In this document: positions 24,996 through 36,205 of the stretch, in pieces
Layout of the letters: the number at the start of each line of letters is the position of its first letter
Position numbering within the stretch: the stretch's first letter is position 1
Assembly (NCBI RefSeq): GCF_003473485.1
Contig: NC_053044.1
Span: 38,010,091 to 38,074,090 of the forward strand
DNA length: 64,000 bases
Origin: Medicago truncatula
Taxonomy: Eukaryota > Streptophyta > Magnoliopsida > Fabales > Fabaceae
Direction of reading: 5' to 3'
Made by a program: the position numbers and the translations under genes
The notes under the pieces: generated by a model
What the model was told of the DNA's origin: nothing
Database searches by the model: none
Seen by the model: only the letters and a program-made list of their open reading frames with translations

Positions 24996-25599
24996 GAGTG
25001 GTGTGTTGGTATTAAGTGAAGGAGTGTAGCTTAGTCATATGTTCTCATGGTATGTCTTCCCTTACGTATGAGTTCGTGTGGAGGGATTATGATTGAATGA
25101 CTTTAGGAAGAAAACGCCGCAATGATTTTCTCTTTATTTCTCTTGTATTACTTTAATATCTCATCATAACTATTATTTTTCTTTCATCTTTCTCACTCAT
25201 AAAACATACATACTAAATACACCAAAATCGCCATTAATTTTCTTCCATAAAATCATTCAATCTCAATCTATTTGAAAGTGGTTCTTCGCAGTCTAAGAGA
25301 AATTGGATCTGGTCTTCAGACCAACCCTCCTTACATATTTTTAAAAACAATTCTCTTAAAAAAAATATTTTAAAAAGATAATATATTGTTCTTACTATCA
25401 TCATTATTTTTATTCTTTGTATTTTGCACTCGCGCCTCAGTATGGTTTTTCATTTGAAGAGATGAGAGTAACTTAATATAAGTAAGCAGAACACTCTTCT
25501 CATAGCAATGTGGCGGTCAAGAGGACCCCAACCAAGCAAATTAAAATAGTATAGATGGATAGACTTGACCAAATAAAATAGCATAGATAGATTACATGC

Positions 25600-26200
25600 A
25601 TAAATAAATTATTTTAGTACCAAAAACACATTATATGATATAAGGGGATTTAAATAAGTTTTATTTTTGTTACATGGGATAAGAAAAAGAAACAAAAGAA
25701 AAAGAAGTAAAGAAAAACTACGTCCTAATAAGGACACTCCCATAGCATCAGCTAGTAAGGCTGAAGATAGACATGAGAATGGTTGATGTACCATCACATG
25801 AGACTCTAAATGATTAGCACCTAATTTTGTAAGTATATATGAGCAAGAGTTTCCTTCTCAAAAAATTTGATGAATGGAAATATCTCACTTCCTTTGACAC
25901 TAAATGCACTGCATGAAGAGAGTAAGAAAAACAAATCAGTTTCATATAACGAACCTCTCAGCAAAGCTTAATCTTAATCACAAAGGCAAATTGCAATTTT
26001 CCCTCAAAATTCCTAACCAATCCACCATATCATGTTTTACCTAGGTTAGTTAAAGCGCTACCATCTACGTTGAAAACCAGTGAATCATTATCACCATGTT
26101 GCCGGTATACTTCATGAGTGGGCCTAACTAGTGCGGTTGAAATAATATTGTCGAATGTCAGCTGCGAAACTTGCAATTGCGCATGAACAGCTGAAATTGT
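25600..26200 (-). mobile_element. LINE fossil: RNase H end and 3' tail
   Basis: Read on the minus strand, an RNase H-like start carries VFNVDGSALTN and YGGLVRNFEGK. The typical C-terminal end follows, with LTKLGANHLES and VMVHQPFSCLSSALLADAMG. T-rich sequence and a non-coding 3' region come next. Several stops interrupt the frame. The copy is 5'-truncated and inactive. It belongs to the same general type as the remnant at 23.6-24.4 kb but lies in the opposite orientation. Confidence 0.75.
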
Positions 26201-26880
26201 AGTTGAGACTATTGATTAAATAAGTTATTTTAACCATATAAGTTACAGGTTCATTTGTTAACTCGATAATAATTTTATAACTGACCTAAAGAGAGTTTTT
26301 ATGAGAGTGAATGGGAGTACTTTAGACGAAAGGAGAGGGAAAGAGAGAAATCTCCTTGAATATTTAAAAAAAAAAATATTACTGTAGATAATAAGAAAAC
26401 AATGTTATAGCTTATATATATAATATTTTTAATTAAATTTTATAAAAGTATATTATATAAAGATGAAATTGAAGAAGATTTTTAAACCTCCAAAATCCTT
26501 CCTTCAACCTTCCTAATAAGCTTTGTGGATTTGGGATAGAAGGAGTGGTTTGCATACTTAACAAAATCATTTATTTTAATTCAAATCTTATCACCAATTG
26601 AGTAATTTTTAAGAGTGTATTTTCTTCGTTAAACTTTTCATTTTGATTTTTCCTCTATTCTCAATGACCACTACCGTTGAAACAAACCATCCCAGTTATT
26701 TTATGTTTTAAAAACTCTTTTGTGTGGTCGAGATTTAAGGGATTCTAAAAGAATCCCCGTATTCATATTGGTTTACACAAGTTTCGATCATGTAGAACTT
26801 GAATTTTGAACAATGACAGATCTCAACAACAAAAGTTTAAAAAACAAACATTACAATAACTCATGGCTTGTTAATTAATT
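26201..26880. other. Gene-free spacer
   Basis: AT-rich DNA with no recognisable feature. The duplicated block carrying the small-protein genes begins near 26880. Confidence 0.35.
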
Positions 26881-26932
26881 TAAATACATGTTATTCATAT
26901 GCTTCATTAATTATTGATACAAGATTTATAAC

Positions 26933-27000
<68 letters not shown>
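26933..27000. repeat. (AAT)n microsatellite
   Basis: This is 68 bp of pure AAT/ATA repeat just downstream of the small-protein gene of copy A. The equivalent place in copy B (about 30340) has only two units, so the tract expanded after the duplication. Confidence 0.97.
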
Positions 27001-27001
<1 letters not shown>

Positions 27002-27117
27002 GCTGACCAAGCAAGAATTTATTTAATACAAACACACCAATGAGCATATGTTAACATAGCCTGCCTAGCAAATTTAGTAGCCAAATATATCACACGACAA
27101 CATCAACAACAAGCTTA

Positions 27118-27468
27118 CTATGGCCTGAATGTCTTCCATTTGTGCAATTCAAGACCACCTGGTCTGTTCCTTCGTGGATAACTTTGATTGGTTTCAACAT
27201 CAACGCCCTCTTCAATTTCGTAGATCACTTTATCACCATACCTAACCTCAGGTACTCGTTCATACTCCACCACTTCAACCCTCTCACGAATCACAGGGTT
27301 GTGGTGGTGGTGATGGAGGCCAGGGGATCTCTCGATATCATCTTCCTCATAGATAACCCTCTTGTTGAAGGCCATCTCGGCATTTGGGTAGCGAGGGACG
27401 TCGGTGAGAATACTTGGCTCCCTTCTGACACCTGAAATGTGGGAGAGGTAGTCCTCGGATCTCAACAT
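27118..27468 (-). CDS. Small acidic/His-rich protein, copy A (116 aa)
   Basis: Single-exon frame of 116 residues with an ATG start at 27468. It begins MLRSEDYLSHISGVRREP. The middle carries FNKRVIYEEDDIE, a His run (HHHHH) and the charged stretch RVEVVEYERVPEVRYG. It ends KWKTFRP. It has no signal peptide, no membrane segment and no domain I recognise. The paralogue at 30448-30777 keeps the same order of motifs and the same TFRP end. Conservation of the frame with substitutions and small in-frame length changes supports real coding. Function is unknown. The promoter of this copy carries a hairpin insert that copy B lacks. Confidence 0.85.
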   Translation of the reverse strand: MLRSEDYLSHISGVRREPSILTDVPRYPNAEMAFNKRVIYEEDDIERSPGLHHHHHNPVIRERVEVVEYERVPEVRYGDKVIYEIEEGVDVETNQSYPRRNRPGGLELHKWKTFRP

Positions 27469-27767
27469 GATGTCTTTCTTCTTTGTTTTTAGATAACACT
27501 TGCTTAATTACTGCCTCAACCGTGCATGTATTTATATCAACAAATATATATGGCATATGCTATTCGTTATTCTCAATATTATTTAAAGTGATAGTAATAA
27601 ATTGAATCTAATTCCCTTCATGCACCTGACTACAGCCAACAATTGCTAAAAAGAAGATATGGTGGAGGGAAAAGAGGTTGTGCAAAAACAATGTGGTTCA
27701 TTGTTCTTTGCATGTTATGTGACCAAATTGGCGCGTCATTTCAATAGAAAAATACCGGTAAATAAGA

Positions 27768-27846
27768 GACAAATAGATATCATTCCGACAAACATCTATT
27801 TATCTCTTGTTAAAAAAAAAATAGATGTTTGTCCGATTGATATATA
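27768..27846. repeat. Hairpin insert in the promoter of copy A
   Basis: A 25-bp inverted repeat: 'gacaaacatctattt' on the left and its complement on the right, with further pairing through 'atatca'. The loop is about 20 bp and A/T-rich. The matching part of copy B (about 31060-31150) lacks it. It could be a tiny MITE. Confidence 0.6.
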
Positions 27847-28195
27847 TTGTAAGAGTATAAGTTTAGTTCTGCTACCACCGATGTAATATGTTAATACTTA
27901 TGTCATTGTTCTTTGAGTTTGAGGCATGTTCTGACCCTAGACAGCCCGGTTAATCAACTAAAGTAAACTTTTATTAGTGGAAGAAAATTATTCCGAAGGT
28001 ACGGCCATTAAAAATACTCTAATCACAGGGACAGTTCTTTTAACAATTGGCATACGAATTTTGATATAAGGCTTTTTCCTGTTTAAGAACTTTATTTGGA
28101 TGTTAGGTACAATTATTTGAGTGTGTAATAGAATAGAAGATGATCTTACTTTATTCTCTAAATAAAAATGTCAGTTCATAAAATTCTCTCAAGAT

Positions 28196-29875
28196 GCTAC
28201 GCGCGTTGCTTTGGACAAATTCTCTCGTGTGCGATTACTATTGCATTGTCGTTCAAGTAGCTATGTATTAATTATATTTAGTTTATTACACATTTTTATA
28301 AGTCATTGTTGTTGTTATTTAACGGTGTTTTACATATAAAAAGAATAGAAACACTGATCCATGCTTTTACTAGTTTTTACATAGAGTCCTTATACACATA
28401 CCTCAATAGGTGGCACTACACCCTTATACCACTTTGGATGACATATTTTATAATTAAAACATGAGTTCAGTCATGCCAATAAAATAAAAACTCAAAAACA
28501 AAACAAACAAAAAACTAATTTTATTTTCTATCTCTAAACAAAATCAGATCCGTCTCTCTCTCTCACACCACTGTTCTCGGCCCTCCTCGCCGCCGTCGCC
28601 GTTCCCCAGTGTCTCCGTTTCCTCGCCGTTGTTCGACCTCCTTCCACATGCTTGTCATCGCCGTCGTCTCCCTCTTATTGCTGCTCACTCTCTCTTCCTT
28701 CACCATCTCTTCTCTCATCGAACACCACCACCGGCCGTCCCAGATCCGACGCCATCACCACCTCCACCGGTTCTCTTCCTTCACCGGTTCCTTCACCAAT
28801 TCTTTTATGCTCACCGACAGAACCCAACTGAGATCTGAGATCAACATCCCAAAATCACTACTTTATTACTATATCCATCAAAATTAAAATTATTGCAATA
28901 TATCTCAAATTTTTGTTGTGGTATGAAAGGGTGTATCCAAAAGATTGGTCTACCTATCTTTTCCCTTTTACATATTAGTGTATGAGATATTTAAATCTAA
29001 GGAGGGTATGTGCCTCCATGAAAAAAGGTGGATATGTCCTATATGCAAGGACGGAATTACGTATAGTATAGTTGAGGGGTTGTCGCCACCCCAAAAACTA
29101 AACTTTTATGACAATATATATGTAGCATCATATATATACTCGTCCACTTTGAGAGAGGGTGCATTTGTTGATCAACAAAATACAATGTTCAAGTGGTAAC
29201 ATGTGTCACGTGAGACATTTATATAAATTTTCCATGTTTTGCCATGTTCCATCATCTTTTCATAATGTTGTTGTTGCTTTCTAGCTTTAAAAATTTGTGT
29301 ACATTAAATTTGCGTGTTTTAAAGATAGTAGTAGTAGTGATTTTTATTTTTATAGGATAAAAATAAAGCATTTTTTTGACAATATAAAATAAGGCATCGT
29401 AATGATAAGTAAAAAAAATATGGAACTACGGAGTTGGATCAATTTGTATTTAACATTTGGATAGTTGGATTAGTGAAAGTGAGTTTTTCTTTTCGATAAT
29501 AAGGAGTTCTTAAATATAATAATTCATCTCAGAGTTATTCTTGAAGACAGCTAACACAGACTATCGATCATCACATAACTATGAATTTTAGTTAATATTG
29601 AATTGGAAGCCTAATGATAGTGCAACGGTATGCTCGTGCCAAAACACATTTGATTGGAAGCCTAATGATATGTTGATGACAAGATATGATGATTAAAGTC
29701 CATAAAACTCGAGTTTTGGATTCAATATTTCATATTGCTGATTCTTTCTTTGATAATGATGAATAACAAGAGAATAAATAGTTAAGCTCAAGCTCTAACT
29801 GTTATGCCATATCAACAGAGACCCTAACTAATAACTTCGTTACATCAGTTGAGAAATTTAACCACATTAACTAAC
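28196..29875. other. Gene-free stretch with a low-complexity GC island
   Basis: Positions 28540-28830 are GC-richer, with CT repeats and 'gccgcc'-type text. They hold frames of 92 and 69 codons with a hydrophobic start and His runs. This looks like the 5' end of a captured or decayed gene, not an intact one. Segments on either side share a weak inverted match around 'gtggtat' and 'agggtgta', hinting at a terminal-inverted-repeat element of about 0.5 kb. Nothing else is recognisable. Confidence 0.3.
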
Positions 29876-30140
29876 CCTTGTGATAGCTATAATGATGATT
29901 AACGCATTGTTTCATATACATTGATGGATATCCCCACCCAACTTAATTGATGGTTCCTTCGCAGAAAACACCTTGAGTTTGGTAGGTATGGAATCAAAGC
30001 AGGGGTAGAGTGGTTTAGTGAATGAGTCTGAAATTTGTAAGACCTAGGAACATGCAACATAACAAGTTGTTTGGCAATTACTCTTTCTTAAACAAAATGG
30101 ATGTCAAATTCAATGTGCTTTGGGTGAGGGCCGGGCCACA
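29876..30140 (-). mobile_element. Copia-type fossil: RNase H end
   Basis: On the minus strand the residues resemble the last part of copia RNase H, with HIEFDIHFV followed by a stretch like the usual 'tail' ahead of the 3' LTR. Only this end is recognisable. Sequence beyond it (to about 29700) could be LTR but has no clear edge. Broken and old. Confidence 0.5.
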
Positions 30141-30289
30141 ACACTTTAATTATCACAAGGGTTAGGGTAGGCATCAAGGCTCAAAGAGTGTTTACAGAGT
30201 TACCTACAAAGGCTCACGGATTTGGTTTACACAAGTTTTTGGCATAAGTTTTGATCGTGCTCACGGATTTGGTTTACACATGTTCATTA

Positions 30290-31490
30290 ATACATGATAT
30301 AAATATGCTTCATTAATTATTGATACACGATTCATATAACATAATAACGGCTGGCTAAGCAGGAGTTTATTTAATTAATACAAACACACATCGGTGATCA
30401 TATGTTAAGATATCCTGCCTTGCATGTTAAGTAACCATCAAACAAGCTTATGGCCTGAATGTGTTCCATGAGTGACCATTTGACCTGGTCCTTCGTGGGT
30501 AATATTGATTATTGGTCTCAACATCCACGTCCTCTTCGTAGATCACTTGACCACCATAGGGCCTAACCTCAGGTACACGTTCATATTCCACCACTTCAAC
30601 CCTCTCAACGATCTCAGGGTTGTGGTGGTGGCGTCCATGGCGCGATCCTTCAATCGCGTCTTCCTCGTAGACAACCCTCTTGTTGAAGGCCATCTCACCA
30701 TTTGGGTAGCGAGAGTAGTCGCTAGGCTCCCTTCGAACTTCTGAAATGTGGGTGTGGTAGTCATTGGATCTCATCATTGTTTCTCTTGTTTGTTTTGTAG
30801 ATGACTCTTGCTTAATTTCTGCTACAACTATGATATTGAATTGGTAAGTGGGTGTATTTATATCAACCGATATATGTCGACATATATTCTTTATCCTTAG
30901 TATTATTCAAAGAGATAATAAATTTTGAATCTAATTCCCTTCATGTACATGACATTTAGCCATCAATAGCTAAAAAGTGGATGCCGTGTGGGAAAAGGAG
31001 GGAGTTTGACATTGCATGCAGTTCATTGTTCTTGGCAAGTTTAATGATCAAATTGACGTGTGAATAATTTCAGTAGAAGAATATTGATAAAGAAGCAACA
31101 AATGAAGGTTGGTCCGGTCAATAAGAATTAAACTTGTATTTCACAAGAGGCGTAGACTTAGTTCCACTGCAGTCTGCAGCATAATATGTTATTATGTTAG
31201 CGTTTTTTGAGCTTGAGATTTGTCTTGACTTTAGCCTATCCATTTAAAAAATCCATGTAAATTTTTATTTATGGAAGAAAAATATTCCGAGGTACGGCTG
31301 TTAAAAATACTCAAATTATAGGAGCAATTCTTTTAACAATTGGCATAGGAATTTTTTAATATTAGACTTGTCCTTGTTTAAGAACTTATTTTGAATAGAC
31401 AGATACAATTATTTGAGAGCATAAAAGAAAAAGATTTTACTTTATTCTCCAAAAATGTCAGTTCATAAAATTCTTTCAAAAATATCATGA
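30290..31490 (-). repeat. Duplicated block, copy B
   Basis: Paralogous partner of 26880-28195 in the same orientation, about 3.3 kb away. Both flanks and the gene match, with many substitutions and small indels. The duplication is therefore not recent. Confidence 0.85.
30448..30777 (-). CDS. Small acidic/His-rich protein, copy B (109 aa)
   Basis: Single-exon frame of 109 residues starting at the ATG at 30777, with a second ATG directly after it. It shares RREPS, YPN, EMAFNKRV, YEED, the HHHN region, ERVEVVEYERVPEVR, DVETN, YYPRR and the C-terminal TFRP with copy A at 27118-27468. The two differ mainly in the linker between RREPS and YPN and in the tail. No recognised domain. The strongest constraint appears to lie on the VEVVEYERVPE core and the C-terminal TFRP. 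Function is unknown. Confidence 0.86.
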   Translation of the reverse strand: MMRSNDYHTHISEVRREPSDYSRYPNGEMAFNKRVVYEEDAIEGSRHGRHHHNPEIVERVEVVEYERVPEVRPYGGQVIYEEDVDVETNNQYYPRRTRSNGHSWNTFRP

Positions 31491-32751
31491 GGCTTCTGGA
31501 GAATGCAATTCTAGCCATGATCTGCTCATGAAAGAAAGCATTTTATCAGAGTATGGAATTCCAGCCTAATGATCTCCTCATGAGATCTTCATTTGATGAA
31601 TTGAAATCAGATAACTTCAAAATAATAAAAATAAAAAAATATTGACAGAGTTCAAAATAATAATATGATATATTCAAATCACAACTTCTTATATTGTCGG
31701 TCCCAATTAGGTCGAAAGGCAATTACTGTCAACTAATATACACTATATTTTACAGTGGATTTTATTTATTTATTATTTCTTCACTATCAACATGCATTTT
31801 ATAATTTAGATTTTTTTTTAATATACAACACTAAAATTTAAGTTTATGCTCAACATTACAATACTTCCACATCCGTTCAGGATGAGAAATGTTTTTTGAT
31901 TTACTCTTAATAGAACAAACAAAAACGAAAATTTTTTGATAAAAAAAATAAAATAAAATTGATTTTTGTTTGGCCCTATATTACAGGAGGAAAATCGAAA
32001 ATAACATATATTACAAGATAAATCTATTAACCCATAATTTTTATACAAAATCTGACATCAACATCATATATATGTATACAATTTCCAAGATTTATATTAA
32101 TTTTCTTTCACTATGGAAATGTGGAGACAGATGAAGTAGGTGTGGGGCATACTAAATTACCAATCATACGCCTTTGATAAATTACGACATATATTTGTGA
32201 CTCTTATTAGATCCAATTGTCGTATGAGCAATCATCAAACATATACATACTTTAATTTTATCCAACCTTTACTTCTAGTATATTAATGAATGCATACAAT
32301 TTTGCGTGACAAAATGTAGACCAGAAGAAATTTTCAAAAAGTAGCTCATCTCAATCCATGGCCACCATTGCGATATATATTAATGTTGCCTTCGTCTGGT
32401 CATTGTTTACCTTGGCTTATTGTAATAATAATGTCTCCAACTGGGAATGAATAACAGAACAAAGAAATGGCTTCTAATCTCATGTGCCCACTATGTATCA
32501 TAGAACATTTCGACCCGCAAACTTATAGCAGATAAGTTATAGTAGCGTATAAGTTTGTATGACTAAATTAGAGCTCGAATAAGCTAGGTGGAATATACCA
32601 AAATAAAGAACTAAATTTTACTAGAATTGTAAGGGTATTATTATTAATCTGAACATTTACCAAGTCATCAAAAAAGGATCCCTCTTTAGACAAGATTCTA
32701 TGTTACAATTTTTTTAATTGCCATTTTGTACTTAAAAGACCTGTTCACGAG
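31491..32751. other. Gene-free spacer
   Basis: AT-rich DNA with no coding signal. The right part is the 3' flank of the kinase gene. Confidence 0.35.
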
Positions 32752-35700
32752 TTAATAACACTGACTGAAACAGCAAAGGAAACCATTAGGCTTGATTTCG
32801 TCCTTTACTCTAGGTGTATCACCCGTGTCATCACGTTTCGCCATTAAGGAGCTCGTACCAGGAGACTCTGGCGGCAACAGGGTGTTCTCAGAAGTGAATA
32901 TTCTTGAAGGAATTGCAGGTGTAGGAGGCGAAACAGTGTAAAGATAATTTAGGAGCATTTGGATTATCTGTGTGAAGTTGGGTCGGGCATTTGCGTCCTC
33001 TTGCCAGCATGAAGTAAGGATTACAGCCAATTCCTCGGGAAGATGATCCGCATTCGGCCTTACATTCTAAAAAACCAAAAGACGTGTGTCAACAGTTTCC
33101 GATGGCTTTAAAAACAATATTAGATGACAGCATGTAAGAAATAAGCATGATCCTAGATTACCTTAAAGGCTGCAGCATATGCTGCTTGAAGGTTTGACAT
33201 GCCTTCAAAAGGAACTTTGTTGTGCAAGAGCTCCCAAAACACGATCGCAAAGCTATAAGCATCGACTTTATGGTTATAATGCTTCTTCTCCCCCTGCCTC
33301 AGTGTGACAGTACTGTATAACTGCAATTGTGTTCACACAATCAGTTCAAGCTGCTCGTAAATATGAATCATACGACACAAAAAGTAAATCAATTCGGCAA
33401 TATATATACCTCTGGAGCCATCCAACGGTATGTTCCCGTTTCAGCTGTCATCATCTCAGTTAAAGACTCTTCTCTTGCCAAACCAAAATCTGCTAACTTG
33501 ACTGTTCCGTGGTCTTCGGTCAATAGCAAATTATCTGTATGAAGGACAAAAGACAATCCTCATATTCATTATTATGTTGATTGATATACACTTGGGTGAG
33601 TTCTACATCTAAGAGGAAGCTTCAGTACTGAACAACTAATAGCAAATCATGAATAACAATATTCATATTTTTTTGCTAAATAATGAAGAAATGTTTTCAC
33701 AAATCTATATGGAAAGTGTTACGATAAGTAACTTTTTTCCATAAGATCAATTATGAATATAGAGACAACATAGTAGTCCCGGTCCAACTATCTATAAAGG
33801 ACATGTTATATATTATAATCAATCAAAGAGCTAGTTATCTTATAGCGGTCAGTGGAGCACTTGGATCAATTTTAATTATAAAGAAAAGCAAACAGGAGAG
33901 AATGAGCATGTTCAAAAGGAAAGAAAGAACAACAAATAAAAGCTTGCAATTTCAAGTAGAAGTTTTGTAATGTGAACTAAACAAAGCAGATAATGATAAA
34001 TAAAATAGGGATAGATCTTATAATTAGGGACTAGGGAGCATAGTATATGACAAGAAGAAAACCTAACAGTCATCATCATATATTGCACTGTTAAAACTTC
34101 AAACTATAATTATTTAGGCCCGACCAAAATGCTAATTCAGTAAATCTTTTTGTATGTGTACGCAAAAACCAACATTTCAACCCCAATAAACACAAACATA
34201 CAAGAGTAAAGTGTCCTGTTTCATGTTTACTGTGACTGTTTTATAGATCATAGATGAAATTGTTGTAATAAACATTTTAAACCAGTTATCTAACTGAGTT
34301 TAAAACACAAACAAATCTGACTCAGTGACATGTATTATGAAATCCATGTGTGGTTGACATTTAATTCTACAAAATGGCAGGCAAGTATGAAGCATGTGAC
34401 AGGTGGCAACCATGATTTGGAAGATGATATTTTTAAACCACAATAATGTCAATTTTTCTGGACTTAAAATTTTGATAGGGGGAAGATAATTAATCAGTAA
34501 ATATAATTGCAATTTATTACATTTAAAATAGAAAAAATAAAAGATATATTAGAAAATACACATTGGGCAAGGCCAATTTCTTATAAAATAAAAAGAACAG
34601 ATTTGAGTATGAGATTATATTGGAGGAGCCATAAAGCGGATACTAGAAAGAGTCAATCTTGTCACAGGAAGGCAACATTGATGTAAAATAGAGAGCATAA
34701 AAGCCTACATTTACTTGATCCGACATAAAAAGGATTCTTTTACAGGGGAAAGAAAGCAAGCCAAACCAGACTATTACCAGGTTTAAGATCACGGTGTATG
34801 ATCCCATGAGAATGCAGGCACTCCATAGCACGTGAAATATCAAGTGCAAAACCAATGGCCACATGTGTATCCAAGCATTTGGGGCGCATGTTAAGCAAAT
34901 ACTTGCGCAGAGTTCCTCCTGATAACAGCTCAGTGACTATCACCATCACTGGCTCCTTGCAGGCACCGATAAACTGTAGACAAAGAGGGGCAATATTTAA
35001 TGTCTGTCAGCTGTTGTAAACTTGACGCATAACAAGTAGCCCTTGCTTTCATTCAATAACATACACAGCAGACAAAACAAATTCTCACCTTCACCAAGTT
35101 CTTATGTTGCACTCTAGACAACATAGCCACCTCCCTTGCAAAACGATCTTCTCTCTTGGCAATCTCTTCAGTAGTTTCTCCTTTATGTACAATTTTAATA
35201 GCAACAATCTGGTTTTTATATCTGAAACGAACCCAACAACAAAATAACTTAGATGAGTGACATTACTCCAAACTCAAAAAGTAACAATTCAAAAATAACT
35301 ATTCAAGTAGGAGTATTAAGGTAGTTTGGATGGAGGAACATAAGGGTTAAACTTGCCCGCTAACATTTCTAACAACTAATTAATTACTCCCTCCGTCCCG
35401 CAATAAGTGACCTGTTTGAAAATGTGCATTTTTGACCTAACTTACTTTGACCATATTTTTCTACTAATATACAAAGATAAATAATATCATATAAGATGTC
35501 GTTAGATTCGTCTCGATGAGTATTTTCAAAATATCAAATTTTCATAATTTTTTCCAATATATTATTCAAGATATTTAAACTCAAAATTACGCATTGGTAT
35601 GCATAATTGGGCCAACTGTGTCACTTATTAAGGGACGGAGGGAGTACTAATTAGTAACATTTGTCATTCAAAAAAAAAAACTACACAGATCAGAGAAGCC

Positions 35701-36205
35701 TAAGTCATTTCCATTAGTGATTATTGCAATTTGCAAGACATGAACATTAAGTTTGATCAAATAGCTGCTATAGCAGAGGTATGGCACTAGCATAGTAAAA
35801 TTTGAACAACCCACAATTTTCCGTGATCCGCGATTGACAACACTGAGTTCAATTCAAACCAACTATATACTAATATGCAGCCTATGCAATACATACAGCT
35901 ATAAAGTATGATGCTTTAGAAATCAAACACAAGACAACAAGGTATACACCATTCAATCAAATCAATAATCACAAATCTAGCTGAAAAAACACCCACCGAA
36001 AACAACACAATACAATTACTGATTAAGTAAAGATACAAAATTTAACTTAATCAAAAGCAATTTAAGAAACTTACTTTCCCTCATAGACTTTAGCATGAGC
36101 TCCTTCACCAATCCTGGGCCCAACATAAAGATGTTTAGGATCAACCAACCATTTAGGGTCTAAATTGAACTCATCAACTGAGTAGAATCTACCACCAGAT
36201 TCCAT
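32752..36205 (-). CDS. Raf-like MAPKKK-type Ser/Thr kinase, ATN1-like
   Basis: Plant Raf-like protein kinase of the ATN1 group, probably a cytosolic signalling kinase. Six GT-AG exons: 36205-36075, 35221-35089, 34973-34778, 33534-33410, 33320-33162 and 33066-32752, giving 352 residues, close to Arabidopsis ATN1. The Gly-rich loop GEGAHAKV is at 33-40, the ATP Lys (VAIK) at 53, and catalytic HRDLKPDN at 148-155 with Asp150. DFG is at 169-171 and GTYRWMAPE ends at 195. The WELL, RP and C-lobe motifs follow. All catalytic residues are present. The tail after about residue 290 is Ser/Pro-rich and ends with a Cys cluster (FLCCFSQCY). The start MESGGRFYS is typical of the group. The frame stays open upstream to an ATG at 36364, which would add a 53-residue hydrophobic leader; I judge that less likely. 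Intron 1 carries a Stowaway MITE. Confidence 0.95.
35387..35644. mobile_element. Stowaway-type MITE in kinase intron 1
   Basis: Starts CTCCCTCCGTCCC and ends with the exact reverse complement, flanked by TA on both sides (35385-35386 and 35645-35646). It is 258 bp, A/T-rich and non-coding. The terminal sequence and TA target are diagnostic of Stowaway (Tc1/mariner) MITEs. It lies well away from the splice sites. Confidence 0.92.

Larger units (their letters stand above)
24421..25599. other. Gene-free stretch with small repeats
   Basis: Holds the perfect 65-bp tandem duplication (24717-24846) and a TA tract (24973-24995). Otherwise AT-rich, non-coding DNA. Confidence 0.4.
26880..28195 (-). 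repeat. Duplicated block, copy A
   Basis: Copy A of a gene-containing duplication; copy B is at about 30290-31490. Similarity covers the 3' flank, the whole coding region, the 5' leader and about 700 bp of promoter. It ends near 'gtcagttcataaaattct', which is at about 28170 here and about 31457 in copy B. Confidence 0.85.

Noticed and set aside
28609-28887. 92-codon frame with a hydrophobic N-terminus as a secreted protein
   Set aside because: Low-complexity CT/GCC-rich sequence, no homology recalled and possible flanking inverted ends; support is too weak for a gene call.
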